A DNA stretch of 64,000 nucleotides from Streptomyces showdoensis (GCF_039535475.1 NZ_BAAAXG010000028.1:310001-374000); one strand, 5' to 3'. Counted from the first letter of the stretch, positions 54,686 to 63,599 are shown. Made by a program: numbers and translations. The notes: generated by a model not told the origin, from the letters alone.

Positions 54686-55415
54686 TCACAGGACGTGGCG
54701 CAGGGCCCGGTCGCGGACCATGAGCGCGGCACGCTTGTCGGGGAGCTCGACCTCCGCGGACAGACGGAAGCCGGCGCCCAGGAAGGCCGCCACGGAGGGG
54801 GTGTTGCGCAGGTCGGGCTCGGCCAGGACCCGGGTGCACCGGGGCCGGTGGTCGAGGACCAGGTCGGCGACGGCGCGCAGCAGAGTGGTGCCGACTCCGC
54901 GGCCGCGGTCGGCGACGCCTCCGACGAGCAGGTGGATCCCGGTGTCGTGCGGGCGCGCCGGGTAGTACCGGGCGAGCGGGTCGAGGTCGGCCCGGTAGAT
55001 CTCGAAGTAGCTCATCGGGGTGCCGTCGAGGACGCCGAGGCAGGGCACGCTCCGTCCGTCGCCGTCGAGTTGGGCGCCGATGTGGTCGGCGGTCACGCTC
55101 GCGGGTCCCGCGAGCTCCCAGAAGGCGGCGACGGCGGGGGTCGTTCATCCAGCGGGCGACGAGCGGCAGGTCGCGGTCGAGCCGTACGGGGACGAGGCGG
55201 AAGCGGCCGACGGGGGTGTCGGCCGGCTGCCAGTCGGCGACGGCGTCGAGGAGGTCGCCGCCGTCGGCGGGCCCGCTCGGCAGGTCGGCGCCGAGGAGCG
55301 CGACGAGCTCCTCGGGCAGGTGCAGGTCCAGGGTGTCGTCGGCGCCCGGCTGGCTGCCGGTGCCGGGTACGGGGCCTGCGGCCTCGGTGCCGGGGTGCGC
55401 ATCGGTGGGAGGCAC
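54686..55415 (-). pseudogene. Siderophore-type GNAT acetyltransferase, frameshifted
   Basis: The reading frame is split by one extra base. From GTG 55415 (GAGGAGAG upstream) it reads LDLHLPEELVALLGADLPSG to PLVARWMNDP, then leaves frame in a five-C run (plus-strand G5 at 55136-55140). In the +1 frame it continues AVAAFWELAGPASVTADH to the natural end VRDRALRHVL at 54686. Removing one base would give a normal 242-aa IucB/RhbD/AlcB-type acyltransferase with the acetyl-CoA loop RGRGVGTTLL and FEIYRADLDPLARYY. As sequenced, the upstream frame runs to 54513, across the start of the next gene. Sequencing error, true mutation and phase variation cannot be separated here. Confidence 0.9.
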
Positions 55416-55496
55416 GGGGCGCTCTCCTCTCGGCGGGTCGGTGTCGGTGGGTCGGGCGGGCGGGTCGACGGGGCCGGGGCCACCGCCGCGGAGGGG

Positions 55497-57581
55497 TCAG
55501 GCGCGGAGGGGGTTGGTGAGGGTGACGTACACGGACTGGGTGTCGACGGGGCCGACCAGCTCGTCGAGGCCGTGGAGCCGGGTGAGGAGGTTGGCCTTGC
55601 AGCGCAGGGTCGCGGCCTCCAGGAGACGGTGCGGCAGCGGGGAGCCCAGGCTGGTCGCGGTGGCGAGGAACCGGCGCAGGGCGGCGAGCAGGACGCGCTC
55701 GTCGGCGAGCCGCTGCGCGCCGAAGGCGCCGATCAGCCCGAGGACGTTGTTGATGCCGAGGTAGTAGGCGAAGCGCTCGTCGGTGACCTGGTCGGAGACG
55801 AAGGTGTCGCTGGCCTCGCCGATGCCGGGGAGGCGGCTCTCGAGTTCGTCGCGGCGGGACTCGCGGAAGTAGTAGCCCTGGTTGTCGCGGTAGCGGCCGC
55901 CGACGGGCCAGCCCTCGGGGTCGAGCAGGACCAGGGTGTTCTGCTGGTGGGCCTCCAGGGCGACGCCTGCCCGGCCGTCGAGCCAGAGCACGGGGCGGAC
56001 CACGAGGTCGAGGTAGCGCAGGAACCACTCGGCGGCGACGGCCGTGGTGGGGCGGCCGGTGCGGGCGGCGAGCCGGGCCGTGATCTCGGCCAGGCGCGAG
56101 CTCATGCGGGCGGAGCCGGGCCGGGGCCGTGGTGAGGTGAGGGCGGCGAGGCAGACGGCGTCGTCGCCGGCGGCGAAGGGGTTGTGCCGGATCATCACGT
56201 CGAGGCCGGGGACGGCTTCGCCTTCGGGGGTGTCGACCGCGAGCCAGGCCGGGTCGCGGACGATGTCGAAGCCCGGGTGGGCGGACTGCCACTGGTCGAC
56301 GAGGCCGGTGCGGAGCAGCCGGTGCACCTCGACGCCGCGGTGGAGTTCCTTGCGCAGGTTCTCGCGGCGGGAGTTGGTGATCCGCACGCCGAGGGAGAGC
56401 TTCAGCATGGCGCGGGCACCGGGGCGGTGCACCGTGCGGACGGAGGAGGTCGGGTGCCAGCGGCCGCCGTGCGGGCCGAGGTCGTGGAGGAGGCCCGCGT
56501 CGAGGAGGGCGGCGACGGCGGGGCGGTGGCGGAGCTCGCGGGCCTGCCAGGGGTGGAGCGGCAGGGCGGCGGTGCCGGCGGGGAGGTCGAGGCCCTCGGC
56601 GAGGGCGGCGGTGAGCTGGGCGGCGGCGACGGGACGGCCCTGCTCGGTCCAGGCGGAGTCGGCGGCGAGGACCCTGTGGTCGACGGCCATCCAGTGGAGC
56701 GGGAACGAGCCGTGCGACTCGGGCGAGTAGAGCCGGGCCTCGGCCTCGGAGAGCCCCTCGCGGCTCTTGGGGGTGGGGTGGAGCGGGTGGCCGAGCAGCA
56801 GGGACTGTTCGGCGGTGAGGAAGAGGTCGGCCTCGGGGCCCGGCAGCGGGTCGCGGCGCCGTTCGGCGATGAACTCGGCGGTGCGGCGGGCGGAGTCGGC
56901 GACGCGGCCGACGAGTTCGGTGCCCTCGGGGCGCCCGCTCTCGCGGCTGAGCAGGGCGGCGACGGTGACCGCGTCGACGGTCGGCGCGGTGGCCGGGAGG
57001 CCTTCGAGGGCGGGGGCGCCGAAGCGGTGCCAGCCGGTGGGCGACCAGTAGCGGACGGGGACGAGCAGGGCGGTCCCGGAGGCGTCGAGGGGGATGCGCA
57101 GGGTGGCGGCGCCGGGCGCCGCCAGGTCCTTCTCCCGTACCCAGCAGCGCAGCAGGTTCTCGACGGCGGCCTGGTCGGCGGCCCGGCGGGGGTCGGGGTC
57201 GTCCAGCGGATCCGGGTCGTCCAGCGGATCCGGGTCGGCCACGGGCTCGGCGGACCCGGCGGACGCGGGGGACCCCGGGGATCCGGGGCTCCAGACAGAC
57301 CCGACAGACCCGGCGGACACAGCGGACTGGACAAACCCGGTAGATCCGACAGACCCGGCGGCCGCACCGGCCACCGACGCCACCTCATGCACGGAAGCCA
57401 CGGCGGGAACGGTGGCGAACGACGTCGTCCGCACGGGGGACGCCGCCGGTGCGGAAGCCACGCACGGCCCGGCGGACGCGGAGGGCACGCCCGGGCCCGG
57501 GTACTGGTGCGGCACGGTGGGTTCGGCGGCGAGCGGGGCGTTCGCGGAGCCGGAGGGCTCGTGGGCGGGGGTGGGATTCAC
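55497..57581 (-). CDS. IucA/IucC family NIS siderophore synthetase (upstream copy)
   Basis: 694 aa from GTG at 57581 (AAGGAAG upstream). The first about 130 residues are an Ala/Ser/Gly/Val/Pro-rich extension with two DPDPLD units, unusual for the family. The catalytic core follows: GHPLHPTPKSREGLSEAEARLYSPE, ALPLHPWQARELRH, SSVRTVHRPGARAMLKLSLGVRITNS, and EAHQQNTLVLLDPEGWPVGGRYRDNQGYYF, then a FhuF-like tail. These His/Arg/Lys/Gln patches form the NIS ATP-citrate site. A paired second synthetase suggests two successive condensations on one polycarboxylate. Subtype (A, B or C) not determined. Confidence 0.93.
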   Translation of the reverse strand: MNPTPAHEPSGSANAPLAAEPTVPHQYPGPGVPSASAGPCVASAPAASPVRTTSFATVPAVASVHEVASVAGAAAGSVGSTGFVQSAVSAGSVGSVWSPGSPGSPASAGSAEPVADPDPLDDPDPLDDPDPRRAADQAAVENLLRCWVREKDLAAPGAATLRIPLDASGTALLVPVRYWSPTGWHRFGAPALEGLPATAPTVDAVTVAALLSRESGRPEGTELVGRVADSARRTAEFIAERRRDPLPGPEADLFLTAEQSLLLGHPLHPTPKSREGLSEAEARLYSPESHGSFPLHWMAVDHRVLAADSAWTEQGRPVAAAQLTAALAEGLDLPAGTAALPLHPWQARELRHRPAVAALLDAGLLHDLGPHGGRWHPTSSVRTVHRPGARAMLKLSLGVRITNSRRENLRKELHRGVEVHRLLRTGLVDQWQSAHPGFDIVRDPAWLAVDTPEGEAVPGLDVMIRHNPFAAGDDAVCLAALTSPRPRPGSARMSSRLAEITARLAARTGRPTTAVAAEWFLRYLDLVVRPVLWLDGRAGVALEAHQQNTLVLLDPEGWPVGGRYRDNQGYYFRESRRDELESRLPGIGEASDTFVSDQVTDERFAYYLGINNVLGLIGAFGAQRLADERVLLAALRRFLATATSLGSPLPHRLLEAATLRCKANLLTRLHGLDELVGPVDTQSVYVTLTNPLRA

Positions 57582-57669
57582 GGTGGCTTCCTTGGGAGGC
57601 GGGCCGGGGGATGCGGCCGGGTGGGTCGGTCCGGGCGGGTCCGGTCCGGGAGCGGGGGGCGGCCCGGAT

Positions 57670-59157
57670 TCAGCGGGCCGGCCCGGACGGGCGGGCCCGG
57701 TGAACCCGCTCGGCGGCGGCGAGGGCGTCGGCGAAGCGGTCGAGGACGGCGGCCGCCTGCTCGTCGGTGAGGGTGAGCGGGGGCAGCAGCCGGACGACCG
57801 CGTTGTGGCGGCCGCCGAGTTCGACGATGAGGCCGCGGTCGAGGCACTGGCGCTGGACGGTGGTCGCGAGGGCCGGGTCCGGCGGCGGGGCGAGGTCGTC
57901 GGGGCCCTGGGCCTCGGGGTCGACCAGTTCGACGCCGATCATCAGGCCGCGGCCGCGGACGTCGCCGATGCAGGGGTGGGCGGCGGCGAGGCCCTGGAGC
58001 CGGCCGAGCATGCGGGTGCCGAGGGTGCCAGCCCGGGCGGCGAGCCCGTTCTCCCGTACGTAGGCGAGGGTGGCGGCGCCGGCCGCCATGGCGAGCTGGT
58101 TGCCGCGGAAGGTGCCGGCGTGGGCGCCGGGTTCCCAGGCGTCGAGCTCGGAGCGGTAGACGACGACGGCGAGCGGGAGGGAGCCGCCGATGGCCTTGGA
58201 GAGGACCATCACGTCGGGGACGACGCCGCTGTGCTCGACGGCCCAGAAGGTGCCGGTGCGGCCGACGCCCGTCTGGACCTCGTCCGCGATCAGCGGGATG
58301 GAGCGGGCGGCGGTGATCTCCCGCATGCGGCGCAGCCAGCCGTCGGGGGCGGGGATGACGCCGCCCTCGCCCTGGACGGGTTCGAGGATCATGCCGGCGG
58401 GGGCGGGGACGCCGCTCTTGGGGTCGTCGAGCGCGGTCTCGGTCCAGCGGGCGGCCAGTTCGGCCCCGCGCTCGCCGCCGATGCCGAAGGGGCAGCGGTA
58501 GTCCTGCGGGTAGGGCAGCCGGGCGACGCGGACGTCGGTGGCGCCGCCGGACACGTCGAGGGCACCGGCCGTCATGCCGTGGTAGGCGCCGCTGAAGGCG
58601 ACCACGCCGGTCCGGCCGGTGGCGGTGCGGACGAGTTTGAGGGCCGCCTCGACGGCGTCCGTCCCGGCCGGCCCGCAGAACTGGATGCGGGCGTCGTCGG
58701 CGAGTCCGGCCGGGAGCGTGGCGAACAGCTCGGTGGTGAAGGCGTCCTTGACGGGCGTGGCCAGGTCCAGGACGTGCAGCGGCGCACCCGAGTCGAGGAC
58801 CTTGCGGATGGCTTCGAGGACGACGGGGTGGTTGTGGCCGAGGGCCAGCGTCCCGGCGCCGGAGAGGCAGTCCAGGTAGCGGCGGCCGTCGGCGCCCTCG
58901 ATGGTGAGCCCCCGGGCGCGCACCGGGACGATGGGCAGGGAGCGCGCGTAGGTGCGGGCGGCGGACTCCCGCTGCGCCTGCCGGCGCAGGATGCCCTCGT
59001 GGACGGCGGCCTCACCGGTCGCGCGCGTCCCGCCCCGGGGGGCGTCGCGGTGGTCGTGACGCGCCTCGCCCCCGCTCGCGTCCGGGTGGTCGTCCCGGTG
59101 GTCGTCGCAGGTCCGCTGGTCCGGCGTCACGGCCGGAGCTGGTTCGGTCACGGCCAC
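57670..59157 (-). CDS. Class III aminotransferase, diaminobutyrate-2-oxoglutarate type
   Basis: 495 aa from GTG at 59157, chosen because GGGAGGA ends 9 bp before it; the frame is open further upstream. The first about 55 residues are His/Asp/Arg-rich and dispensable-looking. The fold-type I core shows YLDCLSGAGTLALGHNHP, QFCGPAGTDAVEAALK, PVQGEGGVIPAPDGW, ADEVQTGVGRTG and the PLP lysine near residue 318 in VMVLSKAIGG. It resembles EctB/RhbA-type DABA aminotransferases, which make L-2,4-diaminobutyrate from aspartate semialdehyde and glutamate. First gene of the siderophore operon; it would supply the amine for the NIS synthetases. Confidence 0.92.
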   Translation of the reverse strand: MAVTEPAPAVTPDQRTCDDHRDDHPDASGGEARHDHRDAPRGGTRATGEAAVHEGILRRQAQRESAARTYARSLPIVPVRARGLTIEGADGRRYLDCLSGAGTLALGHNHPVVLEAIRKVLDSGAPLHVLDLATPVKDAFTTELFATLPAGLADDARIQFCGPAGTDAVEAALKLVRTATGRTGVVAFSGAYHGMTAGALDVSGGATDVRVARLPYPQDYRCPFGIGGERGAELAARWTETALDDPKSGVPAPAGMILEPVQGEGGVIPAPDGWLRRMREITAARSIPLIADEVQTGVGRTGTFWAVEHSGVVPDVMVLSKAIGGSLPLAVVVYRSELDAWEPGAHAGTFRGNQLAMAAGAATLAYVRENGLAARAGTLGTRMLGRLQGLAAAHPCIGDVRGRGLMIGVELVDPEAQGPDDLAPPPDPALATTVQRQCLDRGLIVELGGRHNAVVRLLPPLTLTDEQAAAVLDRFADALAAAERVHRARPSGPAR

Positions 59158-59488
59158 GGCTCGCAGTCCTCCCGCGGTAACAGTTGCGTTGCACATCGGT
59201 ACGGTGCAGGGCCACCCGAAGAGGTGTCCCGGACACCGCCGTCGTGTCCCCCGTCCGTACCAACGACGGGGCCTGCCGGGGATCACGGCCGGAGGCCAAG
59301 ATCTTGGCGTGTCCCGGATCACGGACCGGCAAAGGCCGTTGGGGGCACGGAACCGCGGACCTGCGTCGTGCCGTCCCCTCCGGCACCGGCATAGTGGGGG
59401 CTTCACACGGGACGGCCGTCCGTGCCGCCCCGCTTCACCGATGCACACGCTGATACACAAGTTGACGTAGTCCCAGGGGGATCACGAG
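59158..59488. other. Divergent control region, siderophore operon / lipoprotein peptidase
   Basis: 331 bp without a gene. Two palindromes stand out: GGTGTCC-C-GGACACC (59233-59247) and the 14-bp GCCAAGATCTTGGC (59295-59308). GTGTCCCGGATCAC at 59310-59323 resembles the first palindrome. I found no sequence resembling the TTAGG(T/C)TAGG(C)T(C/A)ACCTAA iron box. Confidence 0.6.
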
Positions 59489-60667
59489 ATGCGATCGATT
59501 CGTCCGATGCTGGCCGCAGCATCCGCCGTCGCGGCACTGACGCTGACGGCGACGGCCTGCGGTCCGACCGAGGACAACGCGGGGGGTGACAAGCCCAGCG
59601 CTACCGCGACCCCGGCCTCCGACGGCAAGATCACGATTCCGGACGACCTGAAGCAGCGCCTGAAGGACCACGGGATCGACGTGGACAAGTGGCGCAACGG
59701 CGAGTGGAAGAACTGGGACAAGGACAAGTGGCTGCGTGAGGCCAAGGACTTCGTCAACCCGATCATCGAGGACCTCTGGGACCCGGACCGGATGCGGGAC
59801 GCCGAGCGCCCCGACAAGCCGGTCAAGGACGAGGACATCTCCGGTGACAAGGGCGTGACCGACCCGACGCCCGAGCCGGTCAAGGCCCGTTCCGTGCAGG
59901 CGCCGTACCACTCGACCGCGCCCGCCTCCGGCAAGGTCTTCTTCGACGGCCCCGAGGGCTCGATGGTCTGCTCGGCCACGGTCGTGCAGGACCCGGCGCA
60001 CCCGGGCAAGTCCAACATGGTCTGGACGGCCGGGCACTGCGTGCACGCGGGCAAGAAGGGCGGCTGGTACCGCAACATCGCCTTCGTCCCCTCGTACAAC
60101 AACGCCGGGAAGCCGACCGCCGAGCTGGAGAAGGCGACCCGCGAGGAGATCGCCCCGTACGGCGTGTGGTGGAGCGACTGGGCGAAGACCTCCGACCAGT
60201 GGATCGCCCAGGGCGGGCAGACCGGCGGCCAGGGCGCGCCGTACGACTTCGCGGTGCTGCACGTGACGCCGGAGAAGGGCGCCACGGGCAAGTCCCTGGA
60301 GGAGACGGTCGGTTCGGCGCTTCCGGTGGAGTTCAACGCCCCGGCCGTGCCGAAGATCGCGGACATGACCGCGACCGGCTTCCCGGCGGGTCCGCCCTAC
60401 GACGGGCAGAAGATGTTCCAGTGCCAGGACAAGCCGGGCCGCCTCTCGGTGAAGACCGAGCAGCCGACGATGTACCGGATCGGCTGCACCATGACCGGCG
60501 GTTCCTCCGGCGGCGGCTGGGTGGCCAAGGGCCAGGACGGCAAGCCGGCGCTGGTGTCGAACACCTCGATCGGCCCGGTGACGGCGGGCTGGCTGGCCGG
60601 GCCGCGACTGGGTGCCGAGGCCAAGGGTGTCTACGAGGGCGTCAGCAAGAAGTACGCGAACCGCTGA
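59489..60667 (+). CDS. Lipoprotein trypsin-like serine peptidase, paralogue 1
   Basis: 392 aa from ATG at 59489. Lipoprotein signal: MRSIRPMLAAASAVAALTLT then ATACG, with C24 as the lipidated residue. An unusual conserved block follows, HGIDVDKWRNGEWKNWDKDK, WLREAKDFVN and WDPDRMR (61-103). The chymotrypsin-fold triad is H183 (WTAGHCVH), D253 (PYDFAVLHV) and S340 (GGSSGGGW), with cysteines C161/C184 and C312/C333. It would be anchored on the outer face of the membrane. Substrate unknown. A closely related gene follows 147 bp downstream. Confidence 0.9.
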   Translation: MRSIRPMLAAASAVAALTLTATACGPTEDNAGGDKPSATATPASDGKITIPDDLKQRLKDHGIDVDKWRNGEWKNWDKDKWLREAKDFVNPIIEDLWDPDRMRDAERPDKPVKDEDISGDKGVTDPTPEPVKARSVQAPYHSTAPASGKVFFDGPEGSMVCSATVVQDPAHPGKSNMVWTAGHCVHAGKKGGWYRNIAFVPSYNNAGKPTAELEKATREEIAPYGVWWSDWAKTSDQWIAQGGQTGGQGAPYDFAVLHVTPEKGATGKSLEETVGSALPVEFNAPAVPKIADMTATGFPAGPPYDGQKMFQCQDKPGRLSVKTEQPTMYRIGCTMTGGSSGGGWVAKGQDGKPALVSNTSIGPVTAGWLAGPRLGAEAKGVYEGVSKKYANR

Positions 60668-60676
60668 CCCCGTGCG

Positions 60677-60711
60677 GGAGGGGCGGGACCCGTCCGGGGT
60701 CCCGCCCCTCC
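60677..60711 (+). terminator. Hairpin between the two lipoprotein peptidase genes
   Basis: 14-bp arms GGAGGGGCGGGACC (60677-60690) and GGTCCCGCCCCTCC (60698-60711) with a 7-base loop, 9 bp after the first peptidase stop. The two genes may therefore be transcribed separately. Confidence 0.8.
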
Positions 60712-60814
60712 GTACGGGCATACTGTGCACCGCTAGTGACGCGTCCATGGCAATGCGGAGCGGGTGATTCCGACCCGGCCGGACGCGCAGAACACTCCAG
60801 GGGGACATCACTTC

Positions 60815-61987
60815 ATGCGTTCCATACGACTTCTGCCCGGTCTCACGGCCCTGGCGGCGGCGCTCGCGCTGACCGCCACGGCCTGTGGTCCGACCGAGAC
60901 CCCGGCGGCCGACAAGCCCGCCGACAAGCCCGCCGCCTCCACGCCCGCCGAGGACGGCGCCGGTTCCGGCTCCGACCTCACCAAGGACATCGCCGGCAAG
61001 CTGAAGAAGCACGGCGTCGACCTCGACAAGTGGAAGGACGGCGACTGGAAGAACTGGGACCAGGACAAGTGGCTCCGTGAGGCGGAGGACTTCGTCAACC
61101 CGGTGATCGACGGTCTCTGGGACCCGGCCCGGATGCAGTCGGCGAAGAGCCCCGACCCGACGATCACCGCGCAGGCCGGCAGCTCCGGCAGCGACCCGGT
61201 GCCGCGGCCGGTCCAGGCGCAGCGCGAGAAGACGCCTTACCACCGCTACGCGGCCCCGGTCGGCAAGATCTTCTTCGACTCGCCCCAGGGCTCGATGGTC
61301 TGCTCCGGCACGATCGTCAAGGACCCGCGCCGCCCCGGCAAGTCCAACCTCGTGTGGACCGCGGGCCACTGCGTGCACGCCGGCAAGAAGGGCGGCTGGT
61401 ACCGCAACATCACCTTCGTCCCGGCCTTCAACGACCTGGGCAAGTCCCCCGCCGCGCTGCGCAACGCGCAGCCGCACGAGGTGTACCCCTACGGCCAGTA
61501 CTGGGCCGACTGGGCCGTGACCTCCGGTGAGTGGATCAAGGGCGGCGGCACCAACCAGGCCTGGCCGTACGACTACGCCGTGCTGCACGTCCAGCCGGAG
61601 CGGGGCGGCAAGTCCCTGGAGGAGACCGTGGGCGTGGCCCTGCCGGTCGACTTCTCGGCCCCTGCACCCTCGCGGGCCGGCACGGTCGGCGCCTGGGGCT
61701 ACCCGGCGGCGCCGCCGTACAACGGCATGATCATGCACAAGTGCCTGGACCGCGCCACCCGCCTCACCACGGCCCCGGCCACGCCGACGATGTTCCGGAT
61801 CGGCTGCACCATGACCGGCGGCTCCTCCGGCGGCGGCTGGTTCCGCGTGCTGCCGAACGGCACGACGGCGCTGGTGTCGAACACCTCGATCGGCCCGGCC
61901 GGCCGCACCGGCTGGCTGGCCGGACCGCAGCTGGGCCGCGGCGCCAAGGCGGCCCACGACATGGTCAGCAAGAAGTTCGCCCGCTGA
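60815..61987 (+). CDS. Lipoprotein trypsin-like serine peptidase, paralogue 2
   Basis: 390 aa from ATG at 60815 (AGGGGGAC upstream); a longer frame from 60764 lacks an RBS. It is a full-length paralogue of the preceding gene: MRSIRLLPGLTALAAALALT/ATACG lipobox (C24), an AADKPADKPA spacer, the same HGVDLDKWKDGDWKNWDQDK / WLREAEDFVN / WDPARM block, and the triad motifs WTAGHCVH, YDYAVLHV and GGSSGGGW. Differences cluster in the linker and the loop before the serine. A tandem duplication followed by divergence is evident. Confidence 0.9.
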   Translation: MRSIRLLPGLTALAAALALTATACGPTETPAADKPADKPAASTPAEDGAGSGSDLTKDIAGKLKKHGVDLDKWKDGDWKNWDQDKWLREAEDFVNPVIDGLWDPARMQSAKSPDPTITAQAGSSGSDPVPRPVQAQREKTPYHRYAAPVGKIFFDSPQGSMVCSGTIVKDPRRPGKSNLVWTAGHCVHAGKKGGWYRNITFVPAFNDLGKSPAALRNAQPHEVYPYGQYWADWAVTSGEWIKGGGTNQAWPYDYAVLHVQPERGGKSLEETVGVALPVDFSAPAPSRAGTVGAWGYPAAPPYNGMIMHKCLDRATRLTTAPATPTMFRIGCTMTGGSSGGGWFRVLPNGTTALVSNTSIGPAGRTGWLAGPQLGRGAKAAHDMVSKKFAR

Positions 61988-62008
61988 CCCGAGGGCACCG
62001 ACGTGAAA

Positions 62009-62050
62009 GCGCCGGCCGCCTCCCGTGTGGGAGGCGGCCGGCGCCTTTTT
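62009..62050 (+). terminator. Intrinsic terminator with T-run
   Basis: 16-bp arms GCGCCGGCCGCCTCCC (62009-62024) and GGGAGGCGGCCGGCGC (62029-62044), loop GTGT, followed by C and TTTTT (62046-62050). It is a classical rho-independent terminator of the second peptidase gene. Confidence 0.93.
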
Positions 62051-62105
62051 CAGCCTTGCCCGCCCGCTCGCGTCGACGCGCGCGGGCGTCCTCGCGAGGT
62101 CCGCG

Positions 62106-63599
62106 TCAGTGCGCGGCCGGGACGTACGGCGCGAGGAGCGCCGCCAGTTCCTCGTGCACGCGCGCCTTGAGCAGGGTGCCCTCCGGGGTGTGCTCCTCGG
62201 AGAGGACCTCGCCCTCGGCGTGCACCCGCGAGACGAGACCGCCCTCGGTGTACGGCACCAGGACCTCGATCTCGACCTGAGGCCGCGGCAACTCCGACTC
62301 GAGGAGGGCGAGCAGCTGCTCCATGCCCTCGCCCGAGCGGGCCGAGACCGCGATGGAGTGCTTCTCCACCCGCAGCAGCCGCTGGAGCACCAGCGGGTCG
62401 GCCGCGTCCGCCTTGTTGATGACGACGATCTCCGGCACGTTCACCGCGCCGACGTCGCGGAACACCTCGCGCACGGCCGCCAGCTGCTCCTCCGGGGCCG
62501 GGTGCGAGCCGTCCACCACGTGCAGGATGAGGTCGGAGTCGCCGACCTCCTCCATGGTGGAGCGGAAGGCCTCGACCAGGTGGTGGGGCAGGTGCCGGAC
62601 GAAGCCGACCGTGTCGGCCAGGGTGTAGACCCGGCCGGTGGGCGTCTCGGCCCGGCGGACGGTCGGGTCGAGGGTGGCGAACAGCGCGTTCTCCACCAGC
62701 ACGCCCGCGCCCGTGAGGCGGTTGAGCAGCGAGGACTTGCCGGCGTTGGTGTAGCCGGCGATGGCGACCGACGGGATCTTGTTCCGGCGGCGCTCCTGCC
62801 GCTTGATGTCGCGGCCGGTCTTCATCTCCGCGATCTCCCGGCGCATCTTCGCCATCTTCTCGCGGATCCGACGCCGGTCGGTCTCGATCTTGGTCTCACC
62901 GGGACCACGGGTGGCCATGCCGCCACCGCCGCCGCCACCCATCTGCCGGGAGAGCGACTGACCCCAGCCGCGCAGCCGCGGCAGCATGTACTGCATCTGC
63001 GCGAGCGCGACCTGCGCCTTGCCCTCACGGGACTTGGCGTGCTGGGCGAAGATGTCGAGGATGAGGGCGGTCCGGTCGACCACCTTCACCTTGACGACGT
63101 CTTCGAGGGCGATGAGCTGGCCGGGGCTGAGCTCGCCGTCGCAGACGACGGTGTCGGCGCCGGTCTCCAGCACGATGTCCCGGAGTTCGCGTGCCTTGCC
63201 CGAGCCGATGAAGGTGGCCGGGTCCGGCTTGTCGCGGCGCTGGATGACGCCGTCGAGCACGAGGGCACCCGCCGTCTCGGCGAGGGCCGCGAGCTCCGCG
63301 AGGGAGTTCTCCGCGTCCTGCACCGTCCCCGAGGTCCACACACCGACCAGCACGACGCGCTCGAGGCGCAGCTGGCGGTACTCGACCTCGGTGACGTCCT
63401 CGAGCTCGGTGGAGAGGCCGGCGACACGGCGCAGGGCCGCGCGCTCGGAGCGGTCGAACTGGTCGCCGTCCCGCTCCCCGTCGATCTCGTGGCTCCAGGC
63501 GACGTCCTCTTCCATCAGGGCATCGGCCCGAAGGCTCTCGGTGCGGTTCGTCTCCGCGAAGCTCTGCTTGTCCTGGGAAGGGGATGAAGAGGAGGTCAT
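62106..63599 (-). CDS. hflX: GTPase HflX
   Basis: 497 aa from ATG at 63599. An actinobacterial N-terminal extension (1-70) precedes the HflX domain (VVLVGVWTSG, DPATFIGSGKARELRD, VCDGELSPGQ). A Gly-rich loop MGGGGGGGMATRGPGETKIETDRR and a coiled-coil lead to the GTPase domain: G1 GYTNAGKSS, G3 DTVGFVRHLPH, G4 NKADAAD. HflX splits stalled or hibernating 70S ribosomes under stress and can confer antibiotic tolerance. Monocistronic in appearance. Confidence 0.96.
   Translation of the reverse strand: MTSSSSPSQDKQSFAETNRTESLRADALMEEDVAWSHEIDGERDGDQFDRSERAALRRVAGLSTELEDVTEVEYRQLRLERVVLVGVWTSGTVQDAENSLAELAALAETAGALVLDGVIQRRDKPDPATFIGSGKARELRDIVLETGADTVVCDGELSPGQLIALEDVVKVKVVDRTALILDIFAQHAKSREGKAQVALAQMQYMLPRLRGWGQSLSRQMGGGGGGGMATRGPGETKIETDRRRIREKMAKMRREIAEMKTGRDIKRQERRRNKIPSVAIAGYTNAGKSSLLNRLTGAGVLVENALFATLDPTVRRAETPTGRVYTLADTVGFVRHLPHHLVEAFRSTMEEVGDSDLILHVVDGSHPAPEEQLAAVREVFRDVGAVNVPEIVVINKADAADPLVLQRLLRVEKHSIAVSARSGEGMEQLLALLESELPRPQVEIEVLVPYTEGGLVSRVHAEGEVLSEEHTPEGTLLKARVHEELAALLAPYVPAAH

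Noticed and set aside
54513..55415. A single intact 300-codon gene in the upstream frame of the acetyltransferase
   Set aside because: Past the C5 run this frame becomes Arg/Pro-rich nonsense, while the +1 frame carries the conserved acetyltransferase domain.
59158..59488. DmdR1/IdeR iron box upstream of the siderophore operon
   Set aside because: Looked for a TTAGGTTAGGCT-type 19-mer on both strands and found nothing close; only GC-rich palindromes are present.
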